From positions 470,121 through 534,120 of the forward strand of contig JAGFNQ010000847.1 in NCBI GenBank assembly GCA_024364735.1: a stretch of 64,000 nt of DNA, given 5' to 3'. The notes under the pieces were generated by a model. The model saw only the letters and a program-made list of their open reading frames with translations, ran no database searches and had not been told where the DNA came from. Within the stretch, counting starts at the first letter, position 1. Each line of letters opens with the position of its first letter. The DNA is from Boesenbergia rotunda. Lineage: Eukaryota > Streptophyta > Magnoliopsida > Zingiberales > Zingiberaceae. Of this stretch, positions 58,801 to 64,000 are shown piece after piece. Both the position numbers and the translations under genes were made by a program.

Positions 58801-61800
58801 CAACAAAGTTGGCTAATGGAAGATTTTCAGCGAGCATTTGTGAGCACAACTTAGTCATGGCAGTGCCAATTTCTGTGACATGAACATCTACACATAAACG
58901 TTTTGGGCAAGAAGAACTGTTTAATGAGTTACTGTCACTAGAACCACACTCAAGTCTTTCTCTTCGCCATTCTATAGCACCACTTTGCCTTCCAGGTAAT
59001 GAAATGGAGGCATCCAATTGACGATAAACCTCTCTCTCAAGTTCCTCTGCTTCTTTCTTATCACGATCTTCAAGCATTATAAGTAATTCAGCTGAATATC
59101 CATTTCGACATTCTTTTCTTATCAAGGAAAGAACTGCAGCAACATTGGTTTCTGTCGCAAGGCTCCGTCTTGATAAGACCTAAAAAATAACTAAACATGA
59201 CCAATTGTTTCCATGAGGAAAAAATTAGATAGCAACTCAGCACCCTATGTGTTAACCTCATGCCACTTTCTTGTGTATCTTTTTGTAACATCGTAAACTC
59301 CATCTTTAGCAATAGCTATTGTGTAGTTCAGCTTCATGTTCCAGCTTCACCAAAAAAACTTTTAGATTATCTAGTATGGTACCCATAAGTTGTCAAGGTC
59401 GTAAACATACCCCTTTTCATACAATAATGGATTATCATAAACCCCTTCACATGGATCAAGATGCATCCATCTGCACATGCACTCACAAATTACTGACAAC
59501 AATTATAAGACCATCTACGAAAAAGTCAAATATACTGTGTAACATTACCTCCCTAAAGATTGAGAAAAGCACTCCGTCCATACATGATCTGTAAAAGCTA
59601 GTATCTATGCATGAATCATAAGAAGAAAAAGAAAGTAAGACAATTTTCAAATAAATTGAAATTCATAAATTGTTGAGATTTTCTACTGCAACAGTGTAAT
59701 AAAACATAGAAGATTCCTAGAGTGAATGAAACCCTAGTACAATGATAATGAAATTGGCCTGTTCTTCAAGGAAAAATATGCCATTAAGAAGGTTCAGCTA
59801 GACATTTAATCTTGATGGCCTTTTCCTTTTGGCACATGGAATTGGTAAGACACTCATATACACAAAGTTATTAGAATTATGAAAGAATCTAAATCATAAA
59901 AAATTTAATACAATGCTTATGCTTCATTTTTCAACATTACCCAACGAGCTTCATAACCCAAAGCCCGGCAATAGAGTGTAAAGCAATTAGCCCATTCTCC
60001 ACACCGACCTCTCCTGGTTTCTAGAAGCTGGAAAACAGATGTTTAATAGTGGTGTCATTAAAGGACTTTGGAGGATTGAGCATACCAATAGTTAGTTAAA
60101 ATAAAGGCAAGTACGCTGCCTCAGCGGCCCCCTAGAGCTGGCCCCACGGATATGGAGGGAGGCAAATGCAGGTACACAGGCGGGAGGCACATAGTGGGAA
60201 GCACCAGTCAGTTCCTGGGAATTGACCCCTGACCATTACGCCAGAATTGTCATGTGCCCACCATCTGTGCTACGCCCTGGGGGCATAGTAAAAAAGAAAT
60301 TACCTTGAGTGGATCGTTGTACCGTGGAAAACGGGTGATACTGGAGCACATTTTGCATCTGAATAAAGATTAAAAATCAGTGAGAAGTCAAGCAAGGCAT
60401 TTAAGTGATAAATTAGGTGTTTCCTAATGAAAGAGTGCTGATCTATACTCATGGAAGTCAGAAATTAAAGGAGTACCAAAGGAAAGCACGAGCCTACAGC
60501 ATAACAAGTTGTCTCCCTAACTTCATAGGATTAATGATATTAATTAGAGAGTGATGGCATATTCTAAAAGATGATTAACTACTCTCTCAAAGGAACCTAG
60601 CCAACTAACCACCAACAAACAAAATGGAGTATCATGAGTTTAAAAACGATGACTGTAATGAATAAACTATACCATTCCAAGCAGTAAAGGTCTGGTGAAA
60701 AAAATGAGAAATGAAAACAGGTCTAGCAGGAAACAAATCAACTTATTAAATGCGATGGAAAACACATATAAAAGAAACTAGTATGCTTCTAGTCTAAATT
60801 TTTTAAGGTAAATATAATAGAAACTTGTGCCAAGCATGTACAAATATATCTAAGATATTTAAGATGAAATCTTGATATTAAATAGATACCTATAAATCTC
60901 AACACGATGACCACCAAATTTTATCTCAGACTGTTCGGGGCTGCCCATTCCAATGTTCATAGTTTCACCACCACATTTTTCGCAAGAAGGGGAATTGACC
61001 CATCTGCAAAATGTAAAGTAAATTAAAGGATATATAGTTGACTCATTGAGACAAGTGTTTTATAACCACGAAAAAATAAGTGGCAATCTCCATTAAAAGT
61101 TTATAAACGCAGAAATAAAGATTCTAGAACTCAACTATTAATATGGCATACCTTGGAAGATAATAAACCTACTTGGTAAATGATATAAAGTTCAACAATT
61201 CCAGCATCAATTAAGAGTCCTTTAAGTTCCCTATGTGAGTCTCTATTAGTCCTTTATGTTAATTATGTGAGTCTTTATGAGTCCTTTATGTTTTCTGAGT
61301 TTCTGAGAGTTCTGTTAAATAGTGTGATGCAATCTCCCTATGGTGTGATGCCTAGGAACCTTAGGTGTAATACCTAAGCTTCTACAATTTCACTTAATTC
61401 CATATTTCTACTCCCCAAATCTTCCAACACTCGATCTCTCTTCTTGTGCCACATCAAGTTAATAATCCAGTAAATTGACCTACATGATATATGACAATGT
61501 TCATTCTGAAAGCACAATGCAAAGTTCTATATTGTTAATTCGATAACCAAGAAAAAACATTCTAGCCATTTGAAACTATAATTTTGCCTATTCATTAACA
61601 AAGTTGTGCTTGTTCATTCATATTGTTGAGTGTATTCTAACATTAAATTTGACTACATATGAGCATAAATTTTCATCTAACTCTAACTCTAACCTTGGAG
61701 GAGAACCACTGTATGCCCATCTCCCATTGACGAGACAACCTAATAAATTTGGCTATCATACATCTAAAAACATCAAAGGAAGGAAAGGCAACCAATGCTA

Positions 61801-63736
61801 ACACCATATAAACTTAAAACGGGTTATAAAACAATTGCCTCTTTTAGAGAGATTTTAGATTTAAATCCTCATCCCCAAAAGTGACTTTGGTAATTTTTGC
61901 TACAATGACCAGCAAGGAGGGGACAATGTTTACTTAAGTTAATTTAAGACTTGAGAGATAAATGGCTTTAATTCACACTCATAATTGCCATTTCATGAGA
62001 TAGTAATGCATCGTGTATATTCATCATGCATGCATCTGCCATGATTTGAGTAGCAATTTCATAATAATTTCAACTACCCCTGCTTGTTCATTGGTTATTT
62101 ATGGCATAGAAACAACCAAAGATCCCAATCCCCCAGAGCTCTAGGACACTTCTTTGGTTATTCTAGCGCACAGAGAAACGGAATCTTGGATGAATGTAAG
62201 TTCAAACATAAGATTTCAGCAGGGTAAATTACATTTTAGAATTGTAAAGTAAAAATTATCAAACTGCCGGGGGAGTAAATTTAATGTGCAAAAAGTATAA
62301 AAAATAAGCATCACACTACGTGCAGGTTCAGATGCAAACTGACATCTCATTGTGAACCATGAGATATGGGGGTCACAAGTACCATGAACAGGTGAACTGA
62401 CACAGGCATGTTGACACCAGAATCCCTTGTATTCCCCACAGCTCATTTCCCTACATGACAAGGCCATCAAGAAAACAACACCCATGTTCCCTCCATGTTC
62501 AGTGCGGTGAGACTTATATGTCTAGACCAACAGCTTGTCTTCTTCCTATAATGTTTTCATAACTTGTGGCATTATTTAGTTTCTCAAGCAATAACTGTTT
62601 CTTCTTCCTATAATGCTGTTGTAACTTGTCGTACTTACAGTTTAGTTTCTCAACCAACATATTGAGTATGAGTATAATGAATAATAAATCATCTGATAAA
62701 TCCTATCATTAACAATTAAATTGTCAAAGAAAATATTACAGTTGATGCACTAACTTGTGTTAGTGTGACACCAAAATTCCTTATTTAGTTTCTCAACCAA
62801 TACATTTTAGTATTTGTACCATCTTTTTCTTCTTCCTGAGTTATTGTTCCTTTTACATTTTACTATTTGAGACACTTCCTGTGCATTCCCACTTCTAGCA
62901 TATTCGATCTCTAGATGTAGAGACTACAAAACCTTGTTACAAGATCTTCTCATATATCCTCATCGTTGACAATTAAATGGTACAAACAAATATTGCTTAT
63001 GTTCACCAACTTGCACTAGTCATATGATACCAAAGTTTACAGCATAATAAGAACAACAACTTCAATACTATCATGTCAGTTTAGTTTCAAGATTAGACAT
63101 TTCAGAACTTTACTGCACACTAATTCCTCAAATGTCCTTGGTTGTTTCAAAAATGAACCCTTGTGAGTACAAAGTTTACACCCCCAAATTATCACACATA
63201 ATCAACAAAAGTAGACGATGCCATATGACCTCAAAAGGGGTTTTACAAACACCTCTAAGATCTCATTTGTGTTGAGATAAAATATGCCAGTTAATTTACG
63301 AATCCAAAGATTTTAAATACATTGGTAAAGATCAATTTGACTTGTAGTATCAGTGTATAAATTTTACTATTTTATGTGTACTGGTCAGTGTGGCTTAGCA
63401 TATTATCAGTCTGTTTCTCCTTGTACGTGTCTAAACATGTGCTTTTTACTAGCATCAGACTGTTATAGTGCTATTTTGCATTCTTCAATGAACTTTCATC
63501 AAACTAAAGCTAGAGTAGGTTGAGCATTAAAACAATTATATGATAACAGGAAAAAGAAATAGCCAAAACAATTGCTCCGCGGAAAGGTAATATCCAAACT
63601 GAATCATCTTCTAAGCACAAACAAAGGAACATTTTTGGGGGTTTTTGAATTACCTGAATGATTGTTTGAACCAGAAAAGCAACTGTAGCAAGATTGCATG
63701 ATCTAACTCATTCTTTGAAGGTTTGAAGATTCCCTC
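55853..63736 (-). CDS. PNG1: Cytosolic peptide:N-glycanase (PNGase), 3' twelve exons, N terminus outside window
   Basis: Exons at 63654-63736, 60890-61003, 60304-60358, 59941-60027, 59549-59604, 59411-59470, 59257-59344, 58433-59179, 58279-58339, 56956-57058, 56011-56142 and 55853-55928 join in frame to 553 residues ending in TAA. PNGase removes N-glycans from misfolded glycoproteins exported from the ER. Two CXXC pairs of the zinc site are CEKC and CKMC. The transglutaminase-like core gives the catalytic Cys in GRCGEWANCF, His in FTDHVWTE and Asp in HLDPCEG. The large exon has a variable region with SLPGRQSGAIEWR. The C-terminal sugar-binding-like domain shows KWEEPNGAKGCWLIYEV and SANDAPERDPMDW. 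The family is usually about 720 residues in plants, so some 170 N-terminal residues should lie beyond 64000. Just before FTDH the text reads ILA where I recall ILD in relatives. Confidence 0.9.
57284..57972. mobile_element. Candidate MITE in a glycanase intron
   Basis: Inverted ends AGGGAGTGTTTGATAG and, read on the minus strand, TAGGAGTGTTTGGAAG enclose AT-rich DNA of about 690 bp. GGAGTGTTTGG ends are common among plant MITEs. No clear target duplication was found. Confidence 0.4.
60108..60287 (-). mobile_element. tRNA-derived SINE in a glycanase intron
   Basis: On the minus strand, GCGTAGCACAGATGGTGGG (A box) and CAGGGGTCAATTCCC (B box) lie about 40 bp apart, with a GC-rich body downstream. 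It fills most of the 276-nt intron between 60027 and 60304. No certain duplication was seen. Confidence 0.7.
61004..63653. other. Large glycanase intron (2650 bp)
   Basis: AT-rich, no gene. GTGAGTCTTTATGAGTCC-type text repeats at 61.22-61.30 kb, and TTTAGTTTCTCAA(C/G)CAA recurs at 62.58, 62.64 and 62.79 kb. It may contain old retroelement pieces. Confidence 0.5.
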
Positions 63737-64000
63737 CTATTACAAGCAAGGAACCAAAAGTTTATGGAATCAAATAATTGAAGTTATAGTCAATCAAATC
63801 ATTGTACGAAAAATTGGAATCAGGTTCCAGAAAGCCCTTAGTTGATTTAACTCAATTTATAACCTATCAAAACACTTCCAAACATGGTAACTCGAATGCA
63901 AAATTTTGGATCTTGTATATGTTGAACCTAAGAGTACAAATACATATCGTTGCACTAACCACAACTATAATGTAATTTTGGAATCACAATTATAATTTTT
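63737..64000. other. Start of the next glycanase intron
   Basis: No further exon of the gene was recognised up to the window end. Confidence 0.4.

Overview
The window reads as nuclear DNA of a flowering plant. It has spliced genes with GT-AG introns, plant-only families (AP2/ERF repressors, an RSS3-like bHLH-MYC_N protein) and long blocks of LTR retrotransposons, a CACTA transposon, SINEs and MITEs. A monocot is plausible, but that is inference; no species is claimed. All boundaries were read by eye from the sequence; no search was run.

Layout. 1-5.4 kb: an intron-less ERF repressor gene (2096-2830, +) with flanking DNA and a candidate MITE. 5.4-19.5 kb: a repeat block. It holds a solo LTR (5428-8397, target duplication GGATA), LTR debris, and a second solo LTR (10847-18545) into which a gag-only, non-autonomous Copia/Sirevirus-like element (11292-17122, duplication CCTTC) has inserted. 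20.6-21.1 kb: a second ERF repressor (-). 23.3-29.7 kb: a very young Copia element (duplication TAAAT) with one gag-pol frame broken by two stops and one frameshift. 30.4 kb: a tRNA-type SINE with a 9-bp duplication. 31.3-35.5 kb: a diverged LTR-like repeat interrupted by two clusters of alternating, head-to-head and tail-to-tail SINE-like units. 35.7-40.6 kb: a complete CACTA element (duplication ATG) with an intact second transposase gene and a truncated TNP2 gene. 40.6-41.0 kb: a MITE with a 10-bp duplication.

43-64 kb is gene territory. It holds an RSS3-like gene (7 exons, one GC-AG intron), a second gag-only retroelement (46134-49765, duplication GATTC), a DNA-3-methyladenine glycosylase I-like gene (5 exons), and the 3' part of a cytosolic peptide:N-glycanase gene on the minus strand (12 exons visible, 5' end beyond the window).

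The host genes do not form a pathway: two transcriptional repressors, one transcription-complex component, one DNA-repair-type protein and one ER-associated glycoprotein-degradation enzyme. The less ordinary material is in the repeats. The main items are the palindromic SINE ladder at 32.3-35.5 kb, the Copia leader that lacks the usual tRNA-iMet primer site but is complementary to its own LTR, and two gag-only elements sharing the same PBS and polypurine-tract layout.
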